Origin: Moritella sp. JT01
GTDB lineage: Bacteria > Pseudomonadota > Gammaproteobacteria > Enterobacterales > Moritellaceae
Length of the DNA stretch: 64,000 bases
Reading direction: 5' to 3'
Assembly (NCBI RefSeq): GCF_001574435.1
Contig: NZ_LOCN01000011.1
Span: 147,297 to 211,296 of the forward strand
In this document: positions 47,371-56,723 of the stretch, in pieces
Layout: every line of letters starts with the position of its first letter
Position numbering within the stretch: position 1 is the stretch's first letter
Translations under genes and position numbers: made by a program
Notes under the pieces: generated by a model
What the model was told of the DNA's origin: nothing
Databases searched by the model: none
Seen by the model: the letters and a program-made list of their open reading frames with translations, nothing else

Positions 47371-50247
47371 ATGGATCAAATCATTGTTCGGGGCGCACGC
47401 ACCCATAACCTTAAAGATATCAATGTTGAACTACCTCGCGATAAGCTGATTGTGATCACAGGGTTATCGGGTTCTGGAAAATCGTCATTAGCATTTGATA
47501 CGCTTTATGCAGAAGGTCAACGTCGTTATGTAGAGTCGCTTTCTGCCTACGCCAGACAGTTTTTATCCTTGATGGAAAAGCCCGATGTCGATCATATTGA
47601 AGGTTTGTCACCGGCGATCTCTATCGAGCAAAAATCCACGTCACATAACCCACGCTCAACCGTCGGTACTATTACCGAGATCTATGATTACCTGCGCTTA
47701 TTATTTGCCCGGGTTGGTGAACCACGCTGTCCAACCCATAATGCGCCTTTAGCGGCACAAACCATTACCCAAATGGTAGATCATGTGTTGGAATTAGAGA
47801 CGGGGCGTAAACTCATGCTGCTCGCCCCGATCGTGAAAGAACGTAAAGGTGAGCATGTTAAAACCCTGGCGGGCTTAGCTAGCCAAGGTTATATACGGGC
47901 GCGTATCGATGGTGAAGTCTGTGATCTATCCGATCCGCCAACCTTAGATCTACATAAAAAACACACCATTGAAGTGGTGATCGATCGCTTTAAAGTACGT
48001 GATGATCTACAACTGCGTCTGTCCGAATCTTTTGAAACCGCACTAAACCTGTCAGGCGGCACCGCTTATATTGCCGATATGGATGACAGCGATGCAGAAC
48101 CTATCGTTTTTTCAGCTAACTTTGCTTGCCCCCATTGTGGTTACAGCATGGCAGAGCTTGAACCAAGGATCTTCTCATTCAACAATCCAGCAGGGGCTTG
48201 TCATACGTGTGACGGGCTTGGTGTTCAACAATACTTTGATTACGACCGTGTTATTATTAATGCCGATCTGAGCCTATCTGGTGGTGCGATCCGCGGTTGG
48301 GATAAACGTAATTTTTATTACTTCCAAATGCTCAGCTCACTGGCGAAACACTACAAATTTGATTTAACCAAACCATTTAATTCATTAGCCAGTGAAGTAC
48401 AAGGCTATATCCTGCAAGGCAGTGGTGAGCAAGAAATTGAATTTAACTATGTGAATGATCGCGGAGATATTGTCGTACGCCGCCACGCTTTCGAAGGCAT
48501 TATTCCAAATATGCAACGCCGCTATAAAGAAACCGAATCGAATGCGGTACGTGAAGAGCTTGGTAAATACTTAACCACCAAATCTTGTGAAACCTGCTCT
48601 GGTTCTCGTCTACGTCAAGAAGCTCGCCACGTTTATATTCAAGAAACCACCTTACCTGAAGTCTCTCATATGGCCATAGGTGAAGCATTCGAATTCTTTT
48701 CCAAAATGACACTACCCGGTCAAAAAGGCCAGATAGCCGAAAAGATCCTTAAAGAAATTGGTGATCGTCTTGGTTTCTTAGTCAACGTAGGTCTGAATTA
48801 TTTAAGTCTAGAACGCAGCGCCGAAACGCTTTCTGGCGGCGAAGCACAACGTATTCGTCTTGCCAGTCAAATTGGTGCAGGTCTGGTTGGCGTCATGTAC
48901 GTGCTCGATGAGCCCTCGATCGGTTTACACCAACGCGATAATGAACGCTTATTACAAACCCTGATCCATCTACGTGATCTTGGTAATACCGTGATTGTGG
49001 TTGAACACGATGAAGATGCGATCCGCGCGGCCGACTATATCCTGGACATTGGCCCTGGCGCTGGTGTCCATGGTGGTGAGATCGTTGCCCGAGGCAGTAT
49101 TGATGATATCTTACAAAGTGAAAATTCACTGACCGCCGATTACCTCAGTGGTCGTAAAGCCATTGAGATCCCAGCGCAACGAACACCATTAACCGACAAA
49201 TGGGTTCATTTAAAAGGTGCAAGTGGTAACAACCTTAAAAATGTTGATTTATCCGTTCCCATTGGCGTGATGACGTGTGTCACAGGTGTATCAGGTTCAG
49301 GTAAATCAACCCTCATTAATGATACCTTCTTTAAGATCGCGCATATCGAATTAAATGGTGCAACGGTAACAACGCCTTCACCTTATACCTCGATTGAAGG
49401 TTTAGATCAGCTTGATAAAGTAGTCGATATTGATCAAAGTCCAATCGGCCGAACCCCGCGTTCTAACCCGGCAACCTATACGGGTATTTTCACGGCAATT
49501 CGCGAGATATTTGCAGGCACCCAAGAAGCACGTTCACGCGGTTATAAACCAGGACGCTTTAGCTTCAACGTTAAGGGCGGACGCTGTGAAGCTTGCCAAG
49601 GTGATGGTCTAATCAAAGTCGAGATGCACTTTTTACCGGATATTTACGTTCCTTGTGACGACTGTAAGAGCCAGCGTTATAACCGTGAAACATTAGAAGT
49701 ACGCTACAAAGGCAAAAATATTCACGAAGTATTGGATATGACCGTCGAAGAAGCCAATACCTTCTTTGCACCGATCCCCCCTATCGCACGTAAGTTACAA
49801 ACCTTAGTGGATGTCGGGCTCTCTTACATACGCCTCGGTCAATCGGCGACGACGTTATCCGGTGGTGAAGCACAACGCGTGAAACTGGCGAAAGAGTTAT
49901 CAAAACGCGATACCGGCCAAACTTTGTATATCTTAGACGAACCAACCACAGGTTTGCATTTTCATGATATTAAATTACTCATGAAAGTATTACATCGCTT
50001 ACGTGATCATGGCAATACCATCGTGATTATTGAGCATAACCTAGATGTAGTAAAAACAGCAGATTGGGTTATCGATCTCGGACCTGAAGGGGGCAGCGGC
50101 GGTGGTGAAATTCTTGTCGCAGGGACACCGGAAACCGTATCGGAACATCCAGACAGTCATACTGCACGCTTTCTAAAACCCATGTTAGAGCGCGCAAAAA
50201 AACTGAGTACTATCAACCAACTGAATATTATAAACCAAGAGTCATAG
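47371..50247 (+). CDS. uvrA: excinuclease ABC subunit A
   Basis: Damage-recognition ATPase of nucleotide excision repair. The 958-residue protein has two ABC modules: Walker [10 protein letters not shown] (near residue 31) and GVSGSGKST (near 650). It has zinc-finger CxxC pairs (CPHCGYSM and CHTCDGLG, and later CEACQGDG and CDDCKSQ) and ABC signatures LSGGEAQR. It is slightly longer than the 940-residue Escherichia coli protein, with a polar tail. It is not divergent from ssb here: a regulator and three export genes lie between. No CTG-N10-CAG LexA box was seen in the 64 bases upstream. Confidence 0.97.
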   Translation: MDQIIVRGARTHNLKDINVELPRDKLIVITGLSGSGKSSLAFDTLYAEGQRRYVESLSAYARQFLSLMEKPDVDHIEGLSPAISIEQKSTSHNPRSTVGTITEIYDYLRLLFARVGEPRCPTHNAPLAAQTITQMVDHVLELETGRKLMLLAPIVKERKGEHVKTLAGLASQGYIRARIDGEVCDLSDPPTLDLHKKHTIEVVIDRFKVRDDLQLRLSESFETALNLSGGTAYIADMDDSDAEPIVFSANFACPHCGYSMAELEPRIFSFNNPAGACHTCDGLGVQQYFDYDRVIINADLSLSGGAIRGWDKRNFYYFQMLSSLAKHYKFDLTKPFNSLASEVQGYILQGSGEQEIEFNYVNDRGDIVVRRHAFEGIIPNMQRRYKETESNAVREELGKYLTTKSCETCSGSRLRQEARHVYIQETTLPEVSHMAIGEAFEFFSKMTLPGQKGQIAEKILKEIGDRLGFLVNVGLNYLSLERSAETLSGGEAQRIRLASQIGAGLVGVMYVLDEPSIGLHQRDNERLLQTLIHLRDLGNTVIVVEHDEDAIRAADYILDIGPGAGVHGGEIVARGSIDDILQSENSLTADYLSGRKAIEIPAQRTPLTDKWVHLKGASGNNLKNVDLSVPIGVMTCVTGVSGSGKSTLINDTFFKIAHIELNGATVTTPSPYTSIEGLDQLDKVVDIDQSPIGRTPRSNPATYTGIFTAIREIFAGTQEARSRGYKPGRFSFNVKGGRCEACQGDGLIKVEMHFLPDIYVPCDDCKSQRYNRETLEVRYKGKNIHEVLDMTVEEANTFFAPIPPIARKLQTLVDVGLSYIRLGQSATTLSGGEAQRVKLAKELSKRDTGQTLYILDEPTTGLHFHDIKLLMKVLHRLRDHGNTIVIIEHNLDVVKTADWVIDLGPEGGSGGGEILVAGTPETVSEHPDSHTARFLKPMLERAKKLSTINQLNIINQES

Positions 50248-50248
50248 T

Positions 50249-51958
50249 ATGAATCTAACAACATTGAAAAAAGGATTTTTCATTACGTTCGCCGTGTATA
50301 TGCTGATCGGAATGCATTATTTTCAGCATAACGGCGGCGGTTCAGGACTGCACCTGCCTTTTAATGCAATTGGTTGGATGTTTATTTCAACCTTAATCGG
50401 CATTGGTTTGTGGCAAGCAACATTACAAGCGAAATTGGTTTACTCCCAGATGAGCTTAATGTTTATCGCGGCTACGCTCGTCATGCTAATACCAGTATTA
50501 TATGCCGACCCTATCGTTGCTGGTCTCAGTTATACCCGCTTATTTGGTTTAGTCGGTGGATTACTGTTTTTTGTTGCCCTGCAGCAATTACAGCTTACTC
50601 AGCAACAACGACTAACCCTATTATATTTAATTTTAGGCGCCGTATTTATCGAGGCACTGTTTAGTCTCGTCCAATACTATTTACTACCGGTTAATAATAC
50701 TGTTGGTTATCAGAAAATCGCCAATCGTCCCTATGGTATTTTTCAACAACCTAATGTTTCAGCTTCATTTTTAACAACGGGTATTGCCCTCGCTTTATAC
50801 CTGCTGACACAAACTAAATTGGATGAACAAAAGAAACGTCTATTTTGTTATTTCACCACTTTCATGGCCGTTATTCCCGTAGTATTACTGCAATCTCGTA
50901 CTGGTTACCTGTCATTATTAATTGCACCAGCACTCATGTTACCTTGGGTGTGGCAACAGTTACGGGAGTCTGAACAAACAAAAAGTCTGTTAATTTGGTT
51001 AGTTTGCAGTGTTATCGCTGTTGCCATTGGTGCTTACTCGTTAGAAACAGCAGACAAAGTAGCGCGTTCCGCAGCCGCGCTAACAGATCCAGGCGCACGT
51101 GTGCCTATCTATCTACATGGTTTGGCTATGTGGTTAGAGAAGCCTTTCCTAGGTTGGGGCTATGGTAGCTTTGAAGTCGCATATCTCAATTCGTACAGCC
51201 AAGCGCTGAGTCAAGGGCTGGCATTACCAGGATCACCAGAGAATCTTGATCATCCACATAATGAATTATTATATTGGGGTATCGAAGGTGGCCTTGTTGC
51301 ATTAGCTGGAATAGCCTTACTGGTGATTGGTTTCTTACGTATTATAGTCAAGCAACCATTATGGCAAGCCATGGCGTTATTAGGGCTCGTATTCCCGTTG
51401 GTTTTACATAGCCAAACAGAATATCCGTTTTATCATGCCATCGTGCATTGGGTGGTATTCTTAACCTTGGTTTGGTATATCGGCAGTCGTTATGGCAATA
51501 CCAAAACAATCAAATTTAGTTACACCTTTTTATTACGTACTTTGGCATTACTCATTCCCGCAGTTACAGGGTTATTTATGTTAACTACACTGCATACCAA
51601 TACGTTGTTAACCCAATATGAGCGCAGTGATCGCAGTGATATAACGCCACTGACAAAAGTCGTCAATCCAGTCGCTTGGATCACACGATTAGAGTTCAAC
51701 GCTATGATGTATCGCTTGCAAATCGCGATATACAATAACGATATAGCAGAGCTGAATAACTATATGGATTGGGCTGCTGAGATCTCACAGAAAACACCAA
51801 GAGCAAATATTTATATTAATTGGGTTCGCGCATTAGCAAAATTAGGCAAAAAAGAAGAATCAGAAATTCTGTTAAAACGGACAGCACTGCTGTACCCAAC
51901 GAATAAATTAGTGCAGAAATTTGCAGCGAGTCAGGCTAACACCACTTATTCTCAATAG
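50249..51958 (+). CDS. pglL: PglL-type protein O-oligosaccharyltransferase
   Basis: Wzy/WaaL-superfamily O-oligosaccharyltransferase, 569 residues, with about ten to twelve transmembrane helices and a large periplasmic loop. The loop includes the signature DHPHNELLYWGIEGG near residue 335, with the catalytic His-Asn block typical of the family, and earlier the YGIFQQPNVSASFLTTG segment. A soluble, probably TPR-like, C-terminal part (about 440-569) is present. Such enzymes transfer lipid-linked glycans to pilins and other periplasmic proteins. It starts 1 base after uvrA stops. A WaaL-type O-antigen ligase is the main alternative. Confidence 0.78.
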   Translation: MNLTTLKKGFFITFAVYMLIGMHYFQHNGGGSGLHLPFNAIGWMFISTLIGIGLWQATLQAKLVYSQMSLMFIAATLVMLIPVLYADPIVAGLSYTRLFGLVGGLLFFVALQQLQLTQQQRLTLLYLILGAVFIEALFSLVQYYLLPVNNTVGYQKIANRPYGIFQQPNVSASFLTTGIALALYLLTQTKLDEQKKRLFCYFTTFMAVIPVVLLQSRTGYLSLLIAPALMLPWVWQQLRESEQTKSLLIWLVCSVIAVAIGAYSLETADKVARSAAALTDPGARVPIYLHGLAMWLEKPFLGWGYGSFEVAYLNSYSQALSQGLALPGSPENLDHPHNELLYWGIEGGLVALAGIALLVIGFLRIIVKQPLWQAMALLGLVFPLVLHSQTEYPFYHAIVHWVVFLTLVWYIGSRYGNTKTIKFSYTFLLRTLALLIPAVTGLFMLTTLHTNTLLTQYERSDRSDITPLTKVVNPVAWITRLEFNAMMYRLQIAIYNNDIAELNNYMDWAAEISQKTPRANIYINWVRALAKLGKKEESEILLKRTALLYPTNKLVQKFAASQANTTYSQ

Positions 51959-52093
51959 CTGAAAGTGAGAGATCATTAAGCCAATACTAAAAAAACCACG
52001 TTCCATTATTCATGAAGCGTAGCTCTTTATATTAAATCAGTTTCACTAGCCCTTCGCTGCTACAGAATTAGCTAACCGTATTTAACATATTTT

Positions 52094-53212
52094 TTAGTTC
52101 AAGGTTTCTTCTAACGCACGTAAACACAATGCTACATTTTCAGCGCGCGCCGCATAACCCATTAACCCAATACGCCATGCTTTACCTGCGAATGCACCCA
52201 GACCGGCACCAATTTCAAGATTATAGGTTTGTAATAATTGGTTACGCACAGCAGCATCATCAACACCGTCAGGAATAACGACCGTATTTAGCTGTGGTAA
52301 ACGACACGCTTCATCAACAATAAACTCAATGCCCATTTTTTCTAAACCAGCACGTAATGCTAAATGTTGCTGTGCATGACGTTCCCATGCGTTCTCTAAG
52401 CCTTCAGTCTGTAATTGCACTAATGATTCATGTAATGCATATAAAGTATTTACCGGCGCAGTATGGTGATAAGTACGTTTACCTTCACCTGACCAATAGC
52501 TCATCACAAGTGTTTGATCTAAGAACCAACTTTGCACAGGTACAGACCGGTTTTGAATTCTTTCAACGGCTGCAGGACTGAAGCTCACCGGAGATATACC
52601 CGGAACACAAGACAAGCATTTTTGAGTACCAGAATAAATGGCATCAATGCCCCAATCATCCACATACAAAGGAACGCCACCGAGTGACGTCACCGCATCA
52701 ACAATCGACAAGCAATCATATTGCCTTGCGAGTGCACAAAGTGTCTTAGCATCAGAAAGTACACCGGTTGATGTTTCAGCATGTACAAATGCGACAATTT
52801 TAGCATCGGGGTGGTCTTTTAACGCCGCTTCAAGTTTTTCTGGATCAACAGGTTTACCCCACTCATCTTCCACTCTAACCAGTACGCCACCAGAGCGTGT
52901 TACGTTTTCAGCCATGCGGCCACCAAACACACCATTGATGCAGACAATGACTTTGTCACCAGGCTCAATCAAATTCACAAAGCAAGTTTCCATGCCTGCA
53001 GAACCAGGAGCAGAAACCGCCATAGTACAAGGATTCTTGGTTTGAAATGCATACTGCAGCAATTCTTTTACTTCATCCATCATTTTTATAAATGTCGGGT
53101 CAAGATGACCAACGGTCGGACGACTTAATGCTTGTAATACGTTCGGATAAACATCTGAAGGACCAGGTCCCATCAAAGTACGCTGTGGTGGGTAAAAAGA
53201 GGTAATGCTCAT
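52094..53212 (-). CDS. class V aminotransferase (alanine/ureidoglycine-glyoxylate type)
   Basis: PLP-dependent aminotransferase of fold type I, class V, 372 residues. It opens with RTLMGPGPSDVYPNVLQALSR. The Schiff-base lysine lies in YSGTQKCLS (near residue 195), and the PLP-binding aspartate in SIVDAVTSLGG. Sequence resembles alanine-glyoxylate, serine-glyoxylate and (S)-ureidoglycine-glyoxylate (PucG-like) enzymes, which cannot be told apart here. No purine-catabolism or photorespiratory genes are nearby. It is convergent with pglL and has no obvious operon partner. Confidence 0.83.
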   Translation of the reverse strand: MSITSFYPPQRTLMGPGPSDVYPNVLQALSRPTVGHLDPTFIKMMDEVKELLQYAFQTKNPCTMAVSAPGSAGMETCFVNLIEPGDKVIVCINGVFGGRMAENVTRSGGVLVRVEDEWGKPVDPEKLEAALKDHPDAKIVAFVHAETSTGVLSDAKTLCALARQYDCLSIVDAVTSLGGVPLYVDDWGIDAIYSGTQKCLSCVPGISPVSFSPAAVERIQNRSVPVQSWFLDQTLVMSYWSGEGKRTYHHTAPVNTLYALHESLVQLQTEGLENAWERHAQQHLALRAGLEKMGIEFIVDEACRLPQLNTVVIPDGVDDAAVRNQLLQTYNLEIGAGLGAFAGKAWRIGLMGYAARAENVALCLRALEETLN

Positions 53213-53251
53213 TCATTTTCCTTGTCATATTGTGAGAACCAGTAATCAGAA

Positions 53252-53371
53252 GCAGTGTACCTAAATGACACTGCCTTTGTCCTACGTTATAAACTATCTG
53301 TTAAGCTTACTTAGGTATTAAGATAGATTAATTTACCATTGCGACGGCGTATTGCAAACAATAATGCAAAC
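53252..53371. promoter_or_regulatory. leader hairpin and direct repeats upstream of the aminotransferase
   Basis: On the minus strand this lies just upstream of the aminotransferase start. GCAGTGT at 53252-53258 pairs with ACACTGC at 53268-53274 around a 9-base loop, 40 bases before the start. TGCAAAC occurs at 53353-53359 and 53365-53371, 12 bases apart. These could be operator sites or a leader structure; no regulator is identified. Confidence 0.35.
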
Positions 53372-53407
53372 TTTTGTTTACAACAATTTTACAACAGTAG
53401 TGTTCGA

Positions 53408-54007
53408 TTAGCTTACTGTCGCAAGATAATCAGCAATACCATCCAGTAACATCTGTACCGATATCATCACCAATAACATTCCCATCAATCGCTCCACAGC
53501 AGCCAACCCTTTCTCGCCGAGAATACGGTTAAACCCTTCATAGAACATTAAAATAAAAGCACTTAGCCCCCACGCAATGAGTAACGCTGCAGACCATTCA
53601 AACATCTTGTCAGGATCTTGATGGGCTAATAATAATAACGCAGCAAGGATTGAGGGGCCCGCTAATAACGGGATCGCCATTGGCACAATAAACGGTTCTT
53701 CACCTGCGGCCAGGCCCGTTAACCCACCTTCAGTCGGAAAGATCATCTTAATTGCGATCAAGAACAGGATAATACCACCCGCGATACTCACCGCTTCTTG
53801 TTTTAGACTTAGAAAACCAAGGATCCTTTCACCTAAGAATAAAAATAACAGCATCACAAATAGTGCAATTAATAATTCTCGTATCATGACAGCACGTCGA
53901 CGTTTTTTATCTATGTGTTTTAAAATAGACAAAAATATCGGTAGATTACCTAACGGATCCATGATCAAAAATAGCATCACCGCTGCCGAGATTATTTCCA
54001 TTTGCAT
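53408..54007 (-). CDS. yhgN: MarC/YhgN-family inner-membrane protein
   Basis: Polytopic inner-membrane protein of the MarC family, 199 residues with about six transmembrane helices. It opens with MEIISAAVMLFLIMDPLGNLPIF and contains the GEEPFIVPMAIPLLAGPS block, both typical of YhgN. Transport function is unproven for this family. The start may be MQM at 54007 (GGGAG site) or the second ATG at 54001. It is followed by a 195-base gap; upstream lies a 275-base gap with a possible small open frame. Confidence 0.9.
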   Translation of the reverse strand: MQMEIISAAVMLFLIMDPLGNLPIFLSILKHIDKKRRRAVMIRELLIALFVMLLFLFLGERILGFLSLKQEAVSIAGGIILFLIAIKMIFPTEGGLTGLAAGEEPFIVPMAIPLLAGPSILAALLLLAHQDPDKMFEWSAALLIAWGLSAFILMFYEGFNRILGEKGLAAVERLMGMLLVMISVQMLLDGIADYLATVS

Positions 54008-54090
54008 TAACTTTAACTCCCTAAATCATCCAATTAGCCGTATGTAATTGCTAACCTCAATATACCAGAGAGATTATAGATATAAAGTAT

Positions 54091-54183
54091 TTAATTAGCA
54101 GATAAGAACACGATTAAAATAGTGATTAAAGCTAACACTAAACAGGTATGTTTACGGAATTTAGCATGTTCCATTGGCAGCAT
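54091..54183 (-). other. possible small membrane protein reading frame
   Basis: Within the yhgN-DUF4202 gap, a 30-codon frame starts at ATG 54183 and ends at TAA 54091. It encodes a basic stretch and a hydrophobic segment (about 14-27, CLVLALITILIVFL). The same frame is open upstream to 54225 with another hydrophobic stretch (IIILTAQFVLLFFL), so the whole looks like a two-helix peptide of about 44 residues. There is no ATG, GTG or TTG in the upstream part, nor a good ribosome-binding site before either ATG, so it may be a relic or use a rare start. Confidence 0.25.
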
Positions 54184-54223
54184 TAAGAAGAAGAGTAAAA
54201 CGAACTGGGCAGTAAGAATTATG

Positions 54224-54255
54224 ATTCACTGCAACTCGAGTAAGCGGCAGTGAAT
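54224..54255 (-). terminator. hairpin after the DUF4202 gene
   Basis: ATTCACTGC at 54224-54232 pairs with GCAGTGAAT at 54247-54255, 9 bp, with a 14-base loop holding the palindrome ACTCGAGT. It lies about 28 bases past the DUF4202 stop. There is no U-run on the minus strand, so termination is doubtful. Confidence 0.35.
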
Positions 54256-54282
54256 TCACAGTATTAAATCTAGCGAGAAATA

Positions 54283-54867
54283 TTAACCGAGCGCTTTAGC
54301 CAATAACGCTTGTTGATCAGGTGTAAACGGTAATTTTAGTGCCACCTCATGGCCTTTTTCAGACATTTTAGCCCAAGTCTTTTGCACAATAACAATCAGT
54401 TTTTCGGGTGTATGCTTTTCTGAAAACGCGGTAAAATAATATTTTAAAAAGACTAAACAAATAACATCTTCTAGCGCTTGTACTTGTGGGTCACGTTTTA
54501 ATTTTTCTTTACGCAACATACGACCAATTGCTTGTACTTCATCTTGAGCACAACCTACCTTTTCTGCAATTGCCATTGCTTCTTCGGCGTGTAAACGGCC
54601 TAATGATTGACGCCATTTATTGTAACCTTCGCGCCCGAGTGGATGCTCACTACGCGGGATACTCCAACGTTTAATATGTTGTGCACGCGCGGCTATTTGT
54701 AATGCAGTCGATGCTTCAGGCATAAATTCAGCCAAGCACTCGCTCATGCGCACACCGTATAACCATTCTTTTGGTTGTGCTATTCCATCTACAATTTCAC
54801 TGACTGGATCACACTGATTTATTTCATCAATTAATTGTATTGCTTGCTGTATCCGTTGCTCTGACAT
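54283..54867 (-). CDS. DUF4202-family protein
   Basis: 194-residue soluble, mostly helical protein. It matches the DUF4202 pattern with ARAQHIKRWSIPRSEHPLGR followed by GYNKWRQSLGRLHAEEA. The spaced histidines and arginines suggest a metal-binding helical fold like HD-domain phosphohydrolases, which is inference. Function is unknown. It is a single gene 86 bases downstream of the unrecognised gene on the same strand. The start at 54867 (MSEQRIQQAIQ) is well placed. Confidence 0.8.
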   Translation of the reverse strand: MSEQRIQQAIQLIDEINQCDPVSEIVDGIAQPKEWLYGVRMSECLAEFMPEASTALQIAARAQHIKRWSIPRSEHPLGREGYNKWRQSLGRLHAEEAMAIAEKVGCAQDEVQAIGRMLRKEKLKRDPQVQALEDVICLVFLKYYFTAFSEKHTPEKLIVIVQKTWAKMSEKGHEVALKLPFTPDQQALLAKALG

Positions 54868-54952
54868 GACATCCTCGTTATTAGTATGGTTATAGAGTCC
54901 ATACTAGCAAAGCACACAGAAAGTTACCCATAAACTCACAATAAATATAAGA

Positions 54953-55675
54953 TTATTCTTGCTGATCGATCTGAGATGGTGGTTGAGGCTCTATATTTTC
55001 ACCATAAAAATACCCAACAACAGCGCCTGCTAATTTGGATTTTGCCGATATAGACCCTGTTGCTACGTCCATGTCATCATCAAAAGAAGAAGCGAAAAGA
55101 TCATCCAGTGCGACAACGTGAGAATGCACATTTTCACCTTTTAATACGCCTGTTGCAGCGGGTAGTTGTGCCGCTAGCACTTTAACTTCATCAAGTTGCT
55201 TTAACCGTAATAGATCAGCCAGCGACGTTTTTATAATGTGATTTATTTCGGCAAGTTGTTGACGATCGCCAACCTTGAGGGTCTGTTTAGCTAAGATCGC
55301 CTGTCGTAGCAACAAAACTTCAGCAATAATCGTTTCAGGCGGATCCGTCATATCAATCGATAATACGATACTTGAAACATCATCCATTCGCCTTTCACCT
55401 TCGTGAGAAACATGATCGAGTACGATCACCTCGTCATCATCTAGCGTCAACACAGATGGATCTCGGGCTTGTTTTTTCTTGCTATCAGGATCATTTTTCT
55501 TCGGGTTATAATTAATAAGGTCTTTGTCTGTGGTGCTGTCACTTGTTGAAGCTGATGCACCATCGGGGGTGATCGCAGGCGTGATCTCACGTTTTTCGGC
55601 ATCACGTTCCACTGCAGCTGTGGTTGGGTTTAACGCATTAGGAATGCCCGTAGGAGGAGGGATAACTAATGCCAT
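54953..55675 (-). CDS. hypothetical protein, low-complexity charged N-terminus
   Basis: I do not recognise this gene. The 240-residue product starts MALVIPPPTGIPNALNP and then has a polar, disordered-looking N-terminal half rich in Ser, Thr, Asp and Lys (to about residue 75, including KKNDPDSKKKQARD). An acidic patch follows (TLDDDEVIVLDHVSHEGERRMDD), then a helical region (about 105-175, ETIIAEVLLLRQAILAKQT). No signal peptide or transmembrane segment is seen. It lies between DUF4202 and bioH on the same strand. Codon use looks normal, so it is probably a real lineage-restricted gene. Confidence 0.7.
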   Translation of the reverse strand: MALVIPPPTGIPNALNPTTAAVERDAEKREITPAITPDGASASTSDSTTDKDLINYNPKKNDPDSKKKQARDPSVLTLDDDEVIVLDHVSHEGERRMDDVSSIVLSIDMTDPPETIIAEVLLLRQAILAKQTLKVGDRQQLAEINHIIKTSLADLLRLKQLDEVKVLAAQLPAATGVLKGENVHSHVVALDDLFASSFDDDMDVATGSISAKSKLAGAVVGYFYGENIEPQPPSQIDQQE

Positions 55676-55821
55676 ATGCTAGCGCCCCCCTTAGCAATAT
55701 TCATACAGTGCTGATAACTAATCGTAGCGTGTAATTGTATGAACATATCTTTCCCTCATGATCATAAATAACGGCTCAACAGTACATCCAAAATAATGAC
55801 ATGAGTGACTGCTATTTGAGT

Positions 55822-56658
55822 TTATAACGAATGATTGATAAATGCCTGCAATTTATTAACAAAAAGAGTGGGTTCTGAAATAAAAGGCGCATGTGAAGAC
55901 GCTTTAAATATCAGACTCGGTGATTGCGGTAGATAACGGTCCATCCATACCACTGTCGCTTGTGGCACCAGCGAATCTAAGCGCCCATAACAGCGATAAA
56001 ATGGCATTGTTAATGAAGTTAACTGCGCGCGTAAGTCCACCGTCTCTAATAATCGTAAACCGTTACTTAATGCTTGTTCATGCGGCTGCGGACGTGCCGC
56101 TAATAAAGACTTTAATTGTTTAATGTCTTGTTTCGCCGTTTCACTGCCCATCGCTTGAATGGCTAAAAAACGATTAATAGTTTGTGATAGATTCTGTTTT
56201 AGCTGTTGTTGGAATTGCACTAATACATTTTCAGCAATACCAGCCCAAGCAGCTAATTCATTCACTTGTGATGTTGCCATAAATTTCGGTGAACTGGCGA
56301 CGGTCACCAATGCAGAAACTCGTTGGGGATGCGCTAGCGCAAAATGAGTAGCACACAATCCACCCAACGACCAACCCAACCAAACGGCATTGTCAGGTAC
56401 AACTTTAACTAATGCATCCGTAATATCAGCCAGCGACTGACTAGCAAGATAACTATCATGACTAAAACCAAAACCAGGTAGATCAACTAAATGTAATCGA
56501 TAGTGCGCAGATAGTAACGGAACTATAGATTGCCAACACGCACTATTTAATCCCCAACCATGTAATAACACTAAGTCTGGGCCGTCACCGACAATATCGA
56601 CATGTAACTCTGTGTTGCGGCTTACACTTTTAATTTTTGTGGCGAAGACTTCTGACAT
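55822..56658 (-). CDS. bioH: pimeloyl-ACP methyl ester carboxylesterase BioH
   Basis: Alpha/beta hydrolase that frees pimeloyl-ACP from its methyl ester at the end of the BioC-BioH route to biotin. The 278-residue protein has the nucleophile in GWSLGG (Ser97), Asp228 (RLDSLVP) and His256 (SSHAPFIS), and opens the active site with LLHGWGLNS. Length is somewhat above Escherichia coli BioH (256). It is divergent from comF with nfuA following, the same bioH-gntX-nfuA order as in enterics, which supports the call over other esterases. Confidence 0.92.
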   Translation of the reverse strand: MSEVFATKIKSVSRNTELHVDIVGDGPDLVLLHGWGLNSACWQSIVPLLSAHYRLHLVDLPGFGFSHDSYLASQSLADITDALVKVVPDNAVWLGWSLGGLCATHFALAHPQRVSALVTVASSPKFMATSQVNELAAWAGIAENVLVQFQQQLKQNLSQTINRFLAIQAMGSETAKQDIKQLKSLLAARPQPHEQALSNGLRLLETVDLRAQLTSLTMPFYRCYGRLDSLVPQATVVWMDRYLPQSPSLIFKASSHAPFISEPTLFVNKLQAFINHSL

Positions 56659-56723
56659 ATTTCTCTACACTTGACGAATTATTTAGCCATGAGGATATAC
56701 TAATCAAACGAGTAGATATAGCC

